NCBI GenBank assembly: GCA_022511075.1
Contig: JAFLSE010000001.1
Span: forward strand, 62,001 to 126,000
Source: Prevotella sp.
GTDB taxonomy: Bacteria > Bacteroidota > Bacteroidia > Bacteroidales > Bacteroidaceae
Direction of reading: 5' to 3'
Length of the DNA: 64,000 nt
In this document: piece after piece, positions 28,090-37,800 of the stretch
How the letters are laid out: every line of letters starts with the position of its first letter
Numbering within the stretch: the first letter of the stretch is position 1
Program-made: the position numbers and the translations under genes
Notes under the pieces: generated by a model
Told to the model about the DNA's origin: nothing
Database searches by the model: none
What the model saw: only the letters and a program-made list of their open reading frames with translations

Positions 28090-28127
28090 TTTCTCTTTCA
28101 GAAACATATAATATTTATAGCATAACA

Positions 28128-28164
28128 TAACAACAGGCTGCATAATGAATGCAGCCTGTTGTTA
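28128..28164 (+). terminator. Strong hairpin after the efflux/LpxA-like operon
   Basis: TAACAACAGGCTGCA (28128-28142) and TGCAGCCTGTTGTTA (28150-28164) form a perfect 15-bp stem with a 7-base loop. The following sequence is only moderately T-rich. Confidence 0.7.
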
Positions 28165-28207
28165 GTTTGTGGTAAAATATGTAAAAGTATCATAAAAACC
28201 AATAGTT

Positions 28208-28296
28208 TATTGATTCTATTTTATAGAAAATGCCTAATTTTGTAAATCAAACTTTATAAAATAGCCATGTTTTTATAAACTAAACTTTATATGAGT
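28208..28296 (+). promoter_or_regulatory. Three direct repeats at 33-bp spacing over the first ATPase start
   Basis: The core AAACTTTATA occurs at 28249-28258 and 28282-28291, exactly 33 bases apart; a weaker copy, CTATTTTATA, lies 33 bases further upstream at 28216-28225. The third copy runs into the ATG of the ATPase gene. The reverse complement of the middle copy (TTTATAAAGTTTGATTT) matches the repeat at the second ATPase (TTTGAAAAGTGTAATTT) at 13 of 17 positions. These look like operators for autoregulation. Confidence 0.6.
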
Positions 28297-29541
28297 GTCA
28301 GTAAGGATATCATAAAGCAATGTCTTATCAGCAAGCAGCGAGAGGTGGACGAGGCGGTGATAGTGAATCGCCCTGTTGACTTTGAGGAGAACGGAAATTA
28401 TGTGATTGTGGGCGTGAGGCATACAGGTAAGTCGTATCTGCTCTACCAGCGAGTGCAACAACTTAAGGCAAAAGGCATGGGCTGGGATGAGATATTGTTT
28501 GTAGACTTTGAGGACGAACGTTTGGCAGAGTTTCAGACGGAGGATTTTGAAAGTCTGCTGGAGGCACATCTTGAATTGTATGGCAAGAAGCCTGTGGTAT
28601 TCCTTGACGAGGTGCAAAACATTCTGTATTGGGATAAGTTTGTGCGTCGGCTTGCCGATGCCAAATATCGGGTTTACGTGACGGGGAGCAATGCAAAGAT
28701 GCTGAGCAAGGAAGTTGCCACCACGCTTGGCGGACGATTCTTTATCTATGACGCATATCCATATTCGTTTAAGGAATATCTTACTGCACAACAGGTGGAA
28801 TTGAAGGAACATTGGGAGTATGACACGATTCAGCGAAGTGAGGTAAAACGGTATCTGAATGAGTATTTCTATTATGGCGGTCTGCCTGAGATACTTTTGT
28901 TCAAGAACAAACGTGCCATGTTGTCGAGCCTGTACCAGAAGATTTATTTAGGTGACATTTGCGCGCGAAACAACATCAAGAACGACCGCGTGATGAATAT
29001 CCTGATTAAGAAAATGGCAGAGAGCGTGAAGCAACCTCTGTCATATAACAGATTAAAGAATGTGATTGCGGCAACGGGCTCGACCATCAGCGTGCCTACG
29101 ACAATAGACTATGTGGGATATGCCGCTGACAGTTGGTTAGTATTGCCTATGGAGAATGAGGTGGGTAAGTTGGCAGAGAAAGAGTTGCAGAAGAAGTATT
29201 ACTTCATCGACAACGGCTTGCTGAACCTGTTTCTGATGAATGCAGAAACGTCACTATTAGAGAATATTGTTGCTGTGGAACTGTGCAGGAGGTATGGCAA
29301 AGAAAACGTGTATTATCTGAATTCCGAAAAGGAGATTGACTTTATTGTGCCTGAAGAGAAATTGGCTATTCAAGTGTCGTATAGCATTAAGGATGAGGCA
29401 ACTCGCAATAGAGAGGTATCTCCTTTGGTAAAGTTTGTCAAGACACATCAAGACTGGAAGTGCCTGCTTATAACATACGACGAGGAGGGTATTGAAGATG
29501 GTATCAGCGTAACGCCCGTGTGGAAGTGGTTGCTGTTATAG
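28291..29541 (+). CDS. AAA-type ATPase with DUF4143-like C-terminus
   Basis: 416 residues. Walker A GVRHTGKS at 41-48, Walker B VVFLDEVQN with Asp106-Glu107, sensor-like VTGSNAKML, then YYFIDNGLLNLFL typical of DUF4143 proteins. The C-terminal nuclease-like fold keeps EIDFIVPEE, but the expected ExK reads AIQVSYS, so the nuclease site looks dead. These ATPases are common in Bacteroidetes accessory regions; their role is unsettled, and a toxin-like or DNA-processing role has been guessed for some. Start chosen at 28291, right after the operator-like repeats. Confidence 0.85.
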   Translation: MSVSKDIIKQCLISKQREVDEAVIVNRPVDFEENGNYVIVGVRHTGKSYLLYQRVQQLKAKGMGWDEILFVDFEDERLAEFQTEDFESLLEAHLELYGKKPVVFLDEVQNILYWDKFVRRLADAKYRVYVTGSNAKMLSKEVATTLGGRFFIYDAYPYSFKEYLTAQQVELKEHWEYDTIQRSEVKRYLNEYFYYGGLPEILLFKNKRAMLSSLYQKIYLGDICARNNIKNDRVMNILIKKMAESVKQPLSYNRLKNVIAATGSTISVPTTIDYVGYAADSWLVLPMENEVGKLAEKELQKKYYFIDNGLLNLFLMNAETSLLENIVAVELCRRYGKENVYYLNSEKEIDFIVPEEKLAIQVSYSIKDEATRNREVSPLVKFVKTHQDWKCLLITYDEEGIEDGISVTPVWKWLLL

Positions 29542-29598
29542 ACATCATTCATTTTTTGTGCCGGACATTAGGAATAAAAATAAATAAAGTTAATTTAT

Positions 29599-29629
29599 TT
29601 TGTTTTCCATTCTATTTGTTGTATCTTTG
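29599..29629 (+). promoter_or_regulatory. Orphan promoter
   Basis: TTTG at 29599-29602 and TATCTTTG at 29622-29629, spaced 19 bases, form a good Bacteroidetes promoter. No convincing gene follows; the transcript would run through a hairpin (AGTTTCT/AGAAACA near 29651-29672) and the 22-bp repeats. Confidence 0.55.
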
Positions 29630-29701
29630 CAATAGAAACTACTTTCAGGCAGTTTCTTTTGTTTTAGAAACAATCTTTCTGAAAACATGCTTGCAGCGGC
29701 C

Positions 29702-29767
29702 GCTGCAAGATCTTTCACCGAACGCCGCAAGACTTTGCACCGCACGCTGCAAGATATTCGCACGTGC
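29702..29767. repeat. Three tandem 22-bp repeats
   Basis: Units start at 29702, 29724 and 29746; consensus GCYGCAAGAYWTTNCACCGNAC. They are GC-richer than the surrounding AT-rich intergenic DNA. A partial unit (GCTTGCAGCGGCC) precedes them. There are no unique spacers, so this is not a CRISPR array. Frames across it on both strands are repeat artefacts. Confidence 0.75.
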
Positions 29768-29941
29768 GCCAAAAACCAAAGATACGTATGAGTCCGCCTC
29801 TTTTTTCCTATGTCTTTTCACCAATATACTTATATGTACCAAAATAAGATTATTAGCAAAATGCGTATTATTCTCTTGTTCTGCTTTCGTGTCTAAATGC
29901 ATCTAAATTTGATGGATATTCCATACAATTTTAACATTTCT

Positions 29942-30026
29942 GTTTGAAAAGTGTAGTTTTTCTTTGGTGTTTTTGTTTGAAAAGTGTAATTTTGCAGCAT
30001 GATTTCTAATTGAAAAGTGTAAAATA
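29942..30026 (+). promoter_or_regulatory. Three direct repeats at 33-bp spacing over the second ATPase promoter
   Basis: TTTGAAAAGTGTA occurs at 29943-29955 and 29976-29988, and ATTGAAAAGTGTA at 30009-30021: exactly 33 bases apart, about three helical turns. The promoter is interlaced: TTTG at 29963-29966 and TAATTTTG at 29987-29994 (20-base spacing), so copy 2 overlaps the -7 box and copy 3 lies between the transcript start and the ATG at 30031. This is a layout expected of cooperative repressor binding. Confidence 0.75.
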
Positions 30027-30030
30027 GGCT

Positions 30031-31392
30031 ATGTTATATAGGAAAATAGGAGTATACATCGAGGAACATTTCAAGTCGAATACCGACAAAATAATGATTC
30101 TTGAAGGTGCAAGACAAATAGGAAAGTCGTATATAATAAGAGAGGTGGGCAAGCGGAGTTTCAAGAACTTCGTGGAGTTGAACTTTGTGGAGGACGACGA
30201 AAGAGGACAGCTATTCAAAGAAATACACTCGAAGGAGGATTTCTATCTTGCACTGAGTATGGTTGCAGGAGAAAAACTCGGCAACTTTGATGACACGCTG
30301 ATATTCCTTGATGAGATACAGCATTATCCACAATATCTTACTATGCTCAAATTTTTCCGCGAAGACCACCGCTTTCGTTTTATTGCCAGCGGCAGCCTTT
30401 TCGGCATAACACTGCGTTCTACAACCTCAATACCTATTGGCAGCATAATCCGCAAAGAGATGCGGCAACTCGACTTTGAGGAATTTCTCCTTGCAAACGG
30501 CTTTGGGTATGAAGCCATTGAGGAAATGAGGCGGAAGTTTGTGTGCAAGGAAAGCTTAAACGAACAACAGCACAACCACGTGATGGGACTTTTCAGGCGT
30601 TACCTACTTGTGGGTGGAATGCCTGATGCCGTGAATACCTATCTCGAAAGTCACAATATCGTGAAAGTTCGTGAAGTGCAGCAATCTATTATGGCATTAT
30701 ATGGCGTGGATGCATCGAAATATGAGACAGACAACGGGAAGAATCTCCTAATACGACGCATATATGACATGATTCCTTCTATAATGGAAAACAAGAAAAA
30801 GCGAATTGTAGCCAAAGATATTCGAGGCAAGCAAGGCGATCGCTTCAGCCGTTACCTTGACGAGTTCGAATATCTTGTCTCTTCTGGAATAACTCTCGAC
30901 GTGCGCGCTGTTTCTAATCCACGCTTTCCGTTAAGCGAAACGATACAGAAAAACTTGCTGAAACTTTATCTGAACGACGTAGGAATGCTTACTGCCTGTC
31001 TCTATAGAAATAATCTCCGACCAGTACTTGACGACGTGAACAGCATAAATCTTGGCTCCGTATATGAAAACGTAGTGGCAGGAGAATTAAAATCCCAAGG
31101 TCATCGCCTGTTTTACTACGACAATAGGCACAAGGGCGAAGTGGATTTCATCATAGATGACTATAACAACCTAAGTATATTGCCCATAGAGGTAAAGTCA
31201 GGCAAGGACTACAGAGTTCACAATGCTCTGAACAACTTGCTTGCCACAGCTGATTATAACGTACGTTCAGCCTTGGTGTTGTCAAACGAAAGAGAGGTAA
31301 AGGTGGAAGGCAATATTATCTATATGCCAGTATATTATGTAATGTTCATTGGTGTATCAGATGATGCCACGCCAGAAAATGTACTATTTTAA
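30031..31392 (+). CDS. AAA-type ATPase with DUF4143 and PD-(D/E)xK-like end
   Basis: 453 residues. Walker A GARQIGKS at 26-33, Walker B IFLDEIQ at 91-97, sensor FIASGSLFG, then winged-helix and DUF4143 segments (KLYLNDVGMLTACL). The end carries a restriction-nuclease-like core: GEVDFII with Asp372 followed by IEVKSGK with Glu387 and Lys389. Thus the nuclease site looks intact, unlike in the neighbouring ATPase (28291-29541). Monocistronic; the promoter carries the 33-bp-spaced repeats. The family is frequent in Bacteroidetes genomes and is often near defence genes; its function is unknown. Confidence 0.88.
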   Translation: MLYRKIGVYIEEHFKSNTDKIMILEGARQIGKSYIIREVGKRSFKNFVELNFVEDDERGQLFKEIHSKEDFYLALSMVAGEKLGNFDDTLIFLDEIQHYPQYLTMLKFFREDHRFRFIASGSLFGITLRSTTSIPIGSIIRKEMRQLDFEEFLLANGFGYEAIEEMRRKFVCKESLNEQQHNHVMGLFRRYLLVGGMPDAVNTYLESHNIVKVREVQQSIMALYGVDASKYETDNGKNLLIRRIYDMIPSIMENKKKRIVAKDIRGKQGDRFSRYLDEFEYLVSSGITLDVRAVSNPRFPLSETIQKNLLKLYLNDVGMLTACLYRNNLRPVLDDVNSINLGSVYENVVAGELKSQGHRLFYYDNRHKGEVDFIIDDYNNLSILPIEVKSGKDYRVHNALNNLLATADYNVRSALVLSNEREVKVEGNIIYMPVYYVMFIGVSDDATPENVLF

Positions 31393-31591
31393 ATGCCAAG
31401 CTGCGATAACATTTTATGTAAATAATTCAAAGAGCGCTTTCTTTCGCGAATGATGGTGCATGACACCGTTTGTACAATGCAAAGATATTTAATTTCGCAA
31501 TACTGCTGTCTGCTTTTGTCTGTATCTGGCACGATTTGGCGTGATTTGGCAGTTTCATGCAGTCTCACCGCCTGCAAGCCAAGCCCCCTAT

Positions 31592-31661
31592 TGAAACCTC
31601 TGTCCCCTCTATGTCTATCCCCCTTTATAAGGGGGGATATAGACAGAGGGGTGAGGTTTCA
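31592..31661. repeat. Large palindrome of about 70 bp, copy A
   Basis: Runs from TGAAACCTC to GAGGTTTCA, with the centre CCCCCTTTATAAGGGGGG. Arms are about 33 bases with few mismatches. Related to copy B at 31865-31932 by the ends (TGAARCCTC) and centre (CCCCCTTATAGGGGG type). A cruciform-forming dispersed element; no gene inside. Confidence 0.75.
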
Positions 31662-31705
31662 GCGTCCCCCATATATGTTGACCGATGCATATAGTCTCGA
31701 TAGCT

Positions 31706-31772
31706 ATCGCTTGCCGTCTCGATTCTCCTCGAGACGGCAAGCGATGCCCAATGAAGCTGCAAGCGTTGGCAA
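31706..31772. repeat. Dispersed hairpin repeat, copy 2
   Basis: ATCGCTTGCCGTCTCGA (31706-31722) and TCGAGACGGCAAGCGAT (31729-31745) form a perfect 17-bp stem with a 6-base loop. It is followed at 31759-31772 by GCAAGCGTTGGCAA, the same spacing as in copy 1 at 11744-11812; over the 42 bases from GAGACGG the two copies agree at 37. Confidence 0.8.
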
Positions 31773-31864
31773 TTGCTTCCTGCTTCGTTAGCAAATTCAT
31801 ATTGGAGCATCTTTGCTAACCGTTCCATTCTGTCACATTAACTTCACAAATTCTTTTGGGGGAG

Positions 31865-31932
31865 TGAAGCCTCCCCCCTCACATCGTCCCCCTTATAGGG
31901 GGACAGATGTAGAGAGGGGGAACGAGGCTTCA
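31865..31932. repeat. Large palindrome of about 68 bp, copy B
   Basis: Runs from TGAAGCCTCCCCCCTC to GAGGCTTCA with a central CCCCCTTATAGGGGG stem. Same design as copy A. The half-sequence TGAAGCCTCCCC also occurs near 11603-11614, upstream of hairpin copy 1. Confidence 0.75.
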
Positions 31933-32000
31933 GAGGGGGTATGGCTGTAGATTTGTATAATATTTTTAATCCCATCACACAAGACTTACATTAAAAATCT

Positions 32001-32030
32001 GCCAATATTGGCGATTTTTTAATAAATCGC
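32001..32030. terminator. Small hairpins with T-run
   Basis: GCCAATATTGGC (32001-32012) is a perfect palindrome followed by GATTTTTT. The overlapping GCGATTT...AAATCGC (32011-32030) can form an alternative stem. Possibly a terminator that insulates hsdM from upstream transcription. Confidence 0.4.
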
Positions 32031-32095
32031 ACGTTTTCTTTGTGATGTCTGATAAAAAAACACATATTGATTATGAAAATATGGAATTAATTTTG

Positions 32096-32103
32096 TACCT
32101 TTG
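32096..32103 (+). promoter_or_regulatory. hsdM promoter -7 box
   Basis: TACCTTTG, 24 bases before the ATG at 32128. It overlaps a TTG codon at 32101 that would otherwise extend the frame, so the ATG at 32128 is the likely start of hsdM. Confidence 0.65.
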
Positions 32104-32127
32104 CAAATATATAGTGTTCAAAAAGAT

Positions 32128-33747
32128 ATGGCAAAAAAGACATCAAATAAAAAGGCAAAAGAGGATGTTCTGAATCTTGATGCTATTCTGTTCAAGTGCA
32201 GGGATATTCTGAGGCAGGCAAAGAACTCGGGGGCATTCTTTGAGAAGAGGGATATGATGCTGACTCTCGTTTTTCTTCGGTTTTTGGGAGAGAAATATGA
32301 GGATGGTGTGGCAAACCTCCGCCAGACACTCATTGAGCAGGGGTTAGACCCTGACGATGAGGAAATCCAGAAAGCTTTCTTTGAAGATGCCACATTTGCC
32401 GATGGCACATTTGACCTCCCTTTGGAAGCACGGTGGTCTACGATTATCAATACTGCTGCACCACAACTCAATGTGGCACTTGACACGGCACTCAGAAGCA
32501 TTGGGACAACTACCCCACAACTGAAAGGCTGTTTCGTTGAGGGTACGTTCACCCAGCGCAATCTTGGGGCTAATGACATCAAGAAGATTGTAGATGAAAT
32601 CAATAAGATTAGCCATAAGGCTTTCGGAGAAGAAAAAGACCTTATTGGACGTGTCTATGAGTATTTCCTGAAAGAGTTTGCTGTTCATGCCACTTCAGAA
32701 GAAGGTGAATTTTATACGCCTCACGATGTTGTGCAACTGATAGCAACAGTCATAGAACCTTTCGATGGAACAATCTATGACCCCTGCTGTGGCTCTGGTG
32801 GTATGTTTATCCAAAGTTCTGAGTTGGTCAAGACGAAGCAAGGAGACATCAGTCGCATCAATGTGTACGGACAGGAGTTGAAGGATGCTACATATCGACT
32901 GGCAAAAATGAATCTTGCCCTGCGTGGCATCAGTCACAATCTTGGTTCAAAAGGAGATTCTTCGTTTACAAATGATCTGCATAAAGGACTGTATTTCGAC
33001 TACATTATGGCTAATCCACCGTTTAACCTCAAAGGATGGTGGGATGACAATTTGAGTACTGATGCTCGCTGGACGGACTATGCTATCCCGCCTGCAAGCA
33101 ATGCCAATTATGCATGGATTTTGCACATGCTTTCGCATCTGAAACCGCTTTCGGGTGTTGCTGGGTTCTTGTTGGCGAATGGTGCTTTAGGAGACACCGA
33201 CGCACTTGAAATCAGAAAGAAACTGATAGAGAACGACAAAGTTGAAGCCATTATCATTTTGCCAAGAGAGTTGTTTATTACGACTGACATCAGTGTCACG
33301 TTTTGGATTCTCAACCAAAACAAGAAAGGAGGTAAATATCACGGGCGGGAACTTCGTAATAGGGAGCATGAAATTCTTTTTGTGGATTTGCGCCAATGGA
33401 CGGAGAATCCTGTCAAGGGTGAACAGAAAAAGAAAGTACAACTTGTGCCAGAACAGATACAACGAGTGGCTGACATCTATCGTCAGTGGCAGTCCATCGA
33501 AACAGACGGAAAGAATTTTGCTGTACCTGAACTATATAGGAGTGTTGGTATAGAAGAGATAGAGCAAAACAACTGGACACTTGTTCCCAGCAAATACATT
33601 GAGTTCATCGACCACGATTTAGAGATTGACTATCCTAAGGAGATGGCTCGTATACAACAGGAAATGAAAGAACTGATGCAAAGGGAGAAAGAATCACAAA
33701 AGATGCTTGAAGAGGCATTTAAGGGTATTGGGTATGGGATTGACTAA
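32128..33747 (+). CDS. hsdM: Type I restriction-modification methyltransferase subunit HsdM
   Basis: 539 residues from the ATG at 32128. The N-terminal HsdM helical domain (RDILRQAKNSGAF) is followed by the methyltransferase with the AdoMet site YDPCCGSGGMF (Asp218) and catalytic NPPF starting at Asn296. The C-terminus has a coiled-coil region (IQQEMKELMQREKESQ). HsdM methylates adenine in the site read by HsdS and is part of the M2S1 and R2M2S1 complexes. First gene of the hsdM-hsdS-hsdR operon; the end overlaps the hsdS start by 14 bases, implying coupled translation. Confidence 0.95.
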   Translation: MAKKTSNKKAKEDVLNLDAILFKCRDILRQAKNSGAFFEKRDMMLTLVFLRFLGEKYEDGVANLRQTLIEQGLDPDDEEIQKAFFEDATFADGTFDLPLEARWSTIINTAAPQLNVALDTALRSIGTTTPQLKGCFVEGTFTQRNLGANDIKKIVDEINKISHKAFGEEKDLIGRVYEYFLKEFAVHATSEEGEFYTPHDVVQLIATVIEPFDGTIYDPCCGSGGMFIQSSELVKTKQGDISRINVYGQELKDATYRLAKMNLALRGISHNLGSKGDSSFTNDLHKGLYFDYIMANPPFNLKGWWDDNLSTDARWTDYAIPPASNANYAWILHMLSHLKPLSGVAGFLLANGALGDTDALEIRKKLIENDKVEAIIILPRELFITTDISVTFWILNQNKKGGKYHGRELRNREHEILFVDLRQWTENPVKGEQKKKVQLVPEQIQRVADIYRQWQSIETDGKNFAVPELYRSVGIEEIEQNNWTLVPSKYIEFIDHDLEIDYPKEMARIQQEMKELMQREKESQKMLEEAFKGIGYGID

Positions 33748-34855
33748 ATATTATATTGGTGACCTCATTGAACTGGTCAATGAAACTAATTCAAAAGGAA
33801 AATACGGGGCAGATGATGTACGAGGAATGACCATTACCAAAGAGATTATTCCTACAAAAGCAGATGTTTCAAATACTGATTTGAGTAAGTTTCTAATTGT
33901 GCATCCAGAAGAATTTGTCTTTAATCCAAGAACTCATGGAAAGAGAATAGGTTTTGGATATAATAACAGTTCCGAGAATTTCATCATTAGTTGGAATAAC
34001 ATTGCGTTCAGAGTCAAGTCAGAGGCTAAAGATATAGTTCTCCCATCTTATCTATTTTTACATTTTAATCGGGATGAATGGGATCGTGAGGCTTGTTTCC
34101 GCTCATGGGGTAGCTCTACAGAAGTTTTTTCCTGGGATGCTTTATGTGAGATGAAACTAACTCTCCCTTCTATTGCCAAACAACGTAAATATGTAGATGT
34201 TTATCTAGCATTGCAAAACAATCTTGCCGCTTATCAAAGCAAAGTGGAAGAATTGAAAACTGTCTGCGATGGATATATTGACAAAATAAAAAAGGTAGCA
34301 TCAAAAACAAAATTGGTAGAGTTACTTGAACCTATAGATAAGCGTAATAGTGATTTGGCTTATTCTGGGGTTCAAGGAATTAATATTAATAAAAACTTTT
34401 TTCCTACCGTGGCAAATGTTGACGAAAATAATACACATAACTACAAAATTGTGGAACAGAATCAGTTTGCTTTCAGCGGTATGCAGACAGGTCGAGACAA
34501 ATGTATAAGAATTGCACTCCACGAGGAATCTTATCCAATAATAATATCCCCAGCTTATACTGTTTTTAAAGTTAAAAGTGAATCTGTTTTAAGCCACTAT
34601 ATTATGCTCTGGTTTGCCAGACAAGAAGTAGACCGTTATGGATGGTTTGCCAGCGATGGAAGCATTCGGTCGAATTTGGATTTAGAGCGTTTATATGATA
34701 TGACAATACCTCTTCCTGACATTTCCATTCAGCAAAAGATAGTCAATATCCACAAGTGCTATATAGAACGCCAGCAAATTGCTGCTCAACTAAAAGAGCA
34801 ATTGGGCAACCTCTGCCCTATTCTCATCAAAGGGTCACTTCAAACTGACAATTAA
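33734..34855 (+). CDS. hsdS: Type I restriction specificity subunit HsdS
   Basis: 373 residues from ATG at 33734 inside the hsdM end; a longer start at 33707 would overlap more. Layout: target-recognition domain 1 (about 1-145), helical conserved region with LPSIAKQRKYVDVYLALQ then a coiled coil, target-recognition domain 2 (about 195-335) and a second conserved region starting LPDISIQQKIVNI. The two conserved regions act as a ruler between the two half-sites. HsdS decides which bipartite DNA site is methylated or restricted; the site cannot be predicted from sequence alone. Codons are more AT-rich than in hsdM and hsdR, as expected for swapped recognition domains. Confidence 0.93.
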   Translation: MGLTKYYIGDLIELVNETNSKGKYGADDVRGMTITKEIIPTKADVSNTDLSKFLIVHPEEFVFNPRTHGKRIGFGYNNSSENFIISWNNIAFRVKSEAKDIVLPSYLFLHFNRDEWDREACFRSWGSSTEVFSWDALCEMKLTLPSIAKQRKYVDVYLALQNNLAAYQSKVEELKTVCDGYIDKIKKVASKTKLVELLEPIDKRNSDLAYSGVQGININKNFFPTVANVDENNTHNYKIVEQNQFAFSGMQTGRDKCIRIALHEESYPIIISPAYTVFKVKSESVLSHYIMLWFARQEVDRYGWFASDGSIRSNLDLERLYDMTIPLPDISIQQKIVNIHKCYIERQQIAAQLKEQLGNLCPILIKGSLQTDN

Positions 34856-34867
34856 CCTTTATCGGCT

Positions 34868-37800
34868 ATGGCAAAATATCATTTAAAGAACATAAACGGG
34901 CACTTTGTAGAAAGCGACTATGAGAATGCTTTGATTTCGTTTCTTGAAGCAGAGGGATGGCAATACCTCTATGGCGAGAACATTTTGAGACAAAACAAGA
35001 AAGAAGTGCTTTATATGGATGACCTTCTCCACTTTTTGGAGAAGAACCATCCGCAATTAGACCACGAAGACATTCAGCAGATTGCAGACAATGTAAGGCT
35101 GGTTGGTAGCGATTCTGACTTTGCCACGCTGCATAAGGTTTATGGCTGGATGGTGGACGGCGTGCAGTTTGTTTCAAAGAGCGGAGAGCCACTCATGATT
35201 CCGCTAATCAACTTTGAAGAGCCAGACAAGAACAGTTTCCGAGTGGTCAATCAGTTTACGGTGGAGTATGTCAACAACGGAGAGACCAAGACACGCCGCC
35301 CCGATGTTTTGCTGTATGTGAATGGGCTTCCTGTCTGCGTGATAGAACTGAAGAATCCGGCAGATGCAAATGCTACGATAGAAGATGCATGGGAACAAAT
35401 CAACATTCGATACTGGCGAGACATTCCTGCCTTGCTTCACTATTGTCCGTTGGCTTGCATCAGCGACGGTGTGAAAACACGGTTGGGTACTGTCCGCACA
35501 CCATACGAACACTTCTATGCTTGGCGACGTGTAGAGGACGGCGACAAGGTTTCTACTATGCCTTTTGAGGAGTTGGAAACAATTGTAAAGGGTGTATATC
35601 GCCCAAAGCGGTTTTTGGAAATCTTTAGAGACTATATTTATTTCCAAGACAAGAACTTTGATGGTGAGGAAAAAGAGATTGTATGTCGCTATCCACAATT
35701 CTTTGCTACCCGTTTGCTGAGAGAAAGCGTCATCAAATCGGTTAAGTCAAGGAGTGGCAAGGGAGGTACTTATTTCGGTGCTACTGGCTGCGGAAAGACT
35801 TACACGATGGCTTTTCTGGCTCGCCAGCTCTCCATGCGTTGTGCAGAAGAGATTGGGTCGCCAACAATTCTGATGATTGTTGACAGAGAAGACCTACAGA
35901 AACAGGGTGCAAAGTTGTTTACCAAAAGTACGGAATTTCTCGGATTGGGCGAAGTGAGCGTTGTTCCAAATAGGAAGATATTACGTCAGGAACTCGGTGC
36001 TCGCGAAAGTGGCGGTTTCCTTATCTGCACCATCCAAAAGTTCTGCGACAGAAAAGATGATGCAATAGGTCTTATCAATGAACGTTCCAACATTATTTGT
36101 TTCAGCGATGAGGCACACAGAACGCAGATAGAAGGCTCGAAGCGCATCCAGTTCAGCGAAGATGTCGATGAGAATATGAAAGCTATGCTGTCCAAACCAT
36201 ACGCCAAAGTGCTGCGTGAGGCTCTGCCTAATGCTACTTTTGTTGGATTTACAGGTACGCCCATTGCAGAGACTTATCAGACCTTTGGCGATGAGATAGA
36301 CAGGTACACAATGGATCAGGCGGTGGCAGACGGCATAACCGTGCCTATCAAGTATCATCCCCGAATAGCCAAAGTGCTTCTTAATCAAGAAAAGGCAAAG
36401 GAGATTGAGGCGTACTATGCGAAATGCGCAGACGAAGGCTCTACAAAGGAAGATATAGCCAAGAGCAAAAAGGCAATGAGTTCGCTGGAAGTGCTACTGG
36501 GCGAACCTGAACGACTTGACAAACTGGCAGTTGACATTCACGACCATTATATTTCGGCTGTAGCCAACGACCCAGAAAGAGTTCAGAAGGCAATGATTGT
36601 CTGTGCCAACAGAAAGATTGCCTACGACCTGCTGATGAGATTCAAGGCGCACTATCCTGAGTGGTTTGAAGAGCGGAAGACTCCAGAAGGTGTGGTTGCA
36701 CCCACTGAAACACTGAAGAAACTGAAAGAAATGCCAACATTGGCTATGGTGGCAAGTGTGGGCAGCAATGACGAGGAAGGTATGTACAACTATCTTGGTG
36801 GCGTGAAGAACGACAAGCGCACAGATGCGTTGGACGCAGCTTTTAAACAACCTCTTTCCAATTTCCGCATTGTTATTGTAGTGGATATGTGGATAACGGG
36901 CTTCGATGTGGAGTGCCTGACTTACATGTATAACGACAAACCTTTGCAAAAACATAGCCTCATTCAGACCATTAGCCGTGCTAACCGTAAATATCCGGGC
37001 AAGGAGTATGGCTTGATTATTGACTACATCGGTATCAGAGACCAAATGATTGAGGCGAGGAAAATGTACGGAGGCGACAGTTCTTTAGCACCGACGGAAG
37101 ATGATATCGAGCAAGCCACTGAAATTTTCAGAGAACATCTTGAAATCCTGCAAAAACTTTTCAGGAATTATGACCTGACTCCGTTCTTGAAGATTGATAC
37201 AGACCCAGCGACAAGATATGTGCTTCTGGCAAAGGCGGCAGAATATGTGTTTGCATCTACTGAAGTGCTGAACTCTTTGAGCAATGACGGGAAGAAAACA
37301 AAAAAGGTATCGTTCAAAACTTACTTCTTGCAAGAGGTAAAGCGAATGCGAAAGGCATTTGACCTTTGCCAGCCATCGGGAGAATTGGGTGAAGAGGAGT
37401 CCGCTCTGGCTCAATGTTTCATGGCTGTGGCTGGTATGGTGTACAAAATGAACGGCACAGATGCTCCAGATGCAGGAACTATGAACCGCCGTGTAGCCAA
37501 GATGGTTGAGGAAGCATTGAAATATAACAATGTGGAAAGTATTCTGGAGGACGGCGAAGAAATGGATATCTTCGGACCAGAGTTTACGGAAAGACTTGCC
37601 GACATCAAGATGCCCGCCTCTAAACTTGAAATGCTGATAAAACTTCTTCGCCATCAGATTACAGAGTATGGCAAAACCAATCAGGTGGCATCTAAAAAGT
37701 TCCAAGAACTTCTGGAAGCAACCATCAAGCAGTATCACGACAGGCGCAAGTTCTTGTCGGAGCAAGAAGCGGGAGCCACGCAGGAGGAAACAGCAGAAGA

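Noticed and set aside
29702..29767. CRISPR-like array
   Set aside because: The units are directly adjacent with no unique spacers, and no cas genes are present.
29590..29906. Frames on both strands across the 22-bp repeats
   Set aside because: They are produced by the tandem repeat and cross the promoter at 29599-29629; no start context or family similarity.
31389..31577. 62-codon minus-strand frame near a TATCTTTG-like box
   Set aside because: The frame spans the promoter-like box itself, and the only frame after it is about 15 codons; no supported gene.
31615..31828. Frames inside the palindrome cluster
   Set aside because: Created by inverted repeats, unsupported on either strand.
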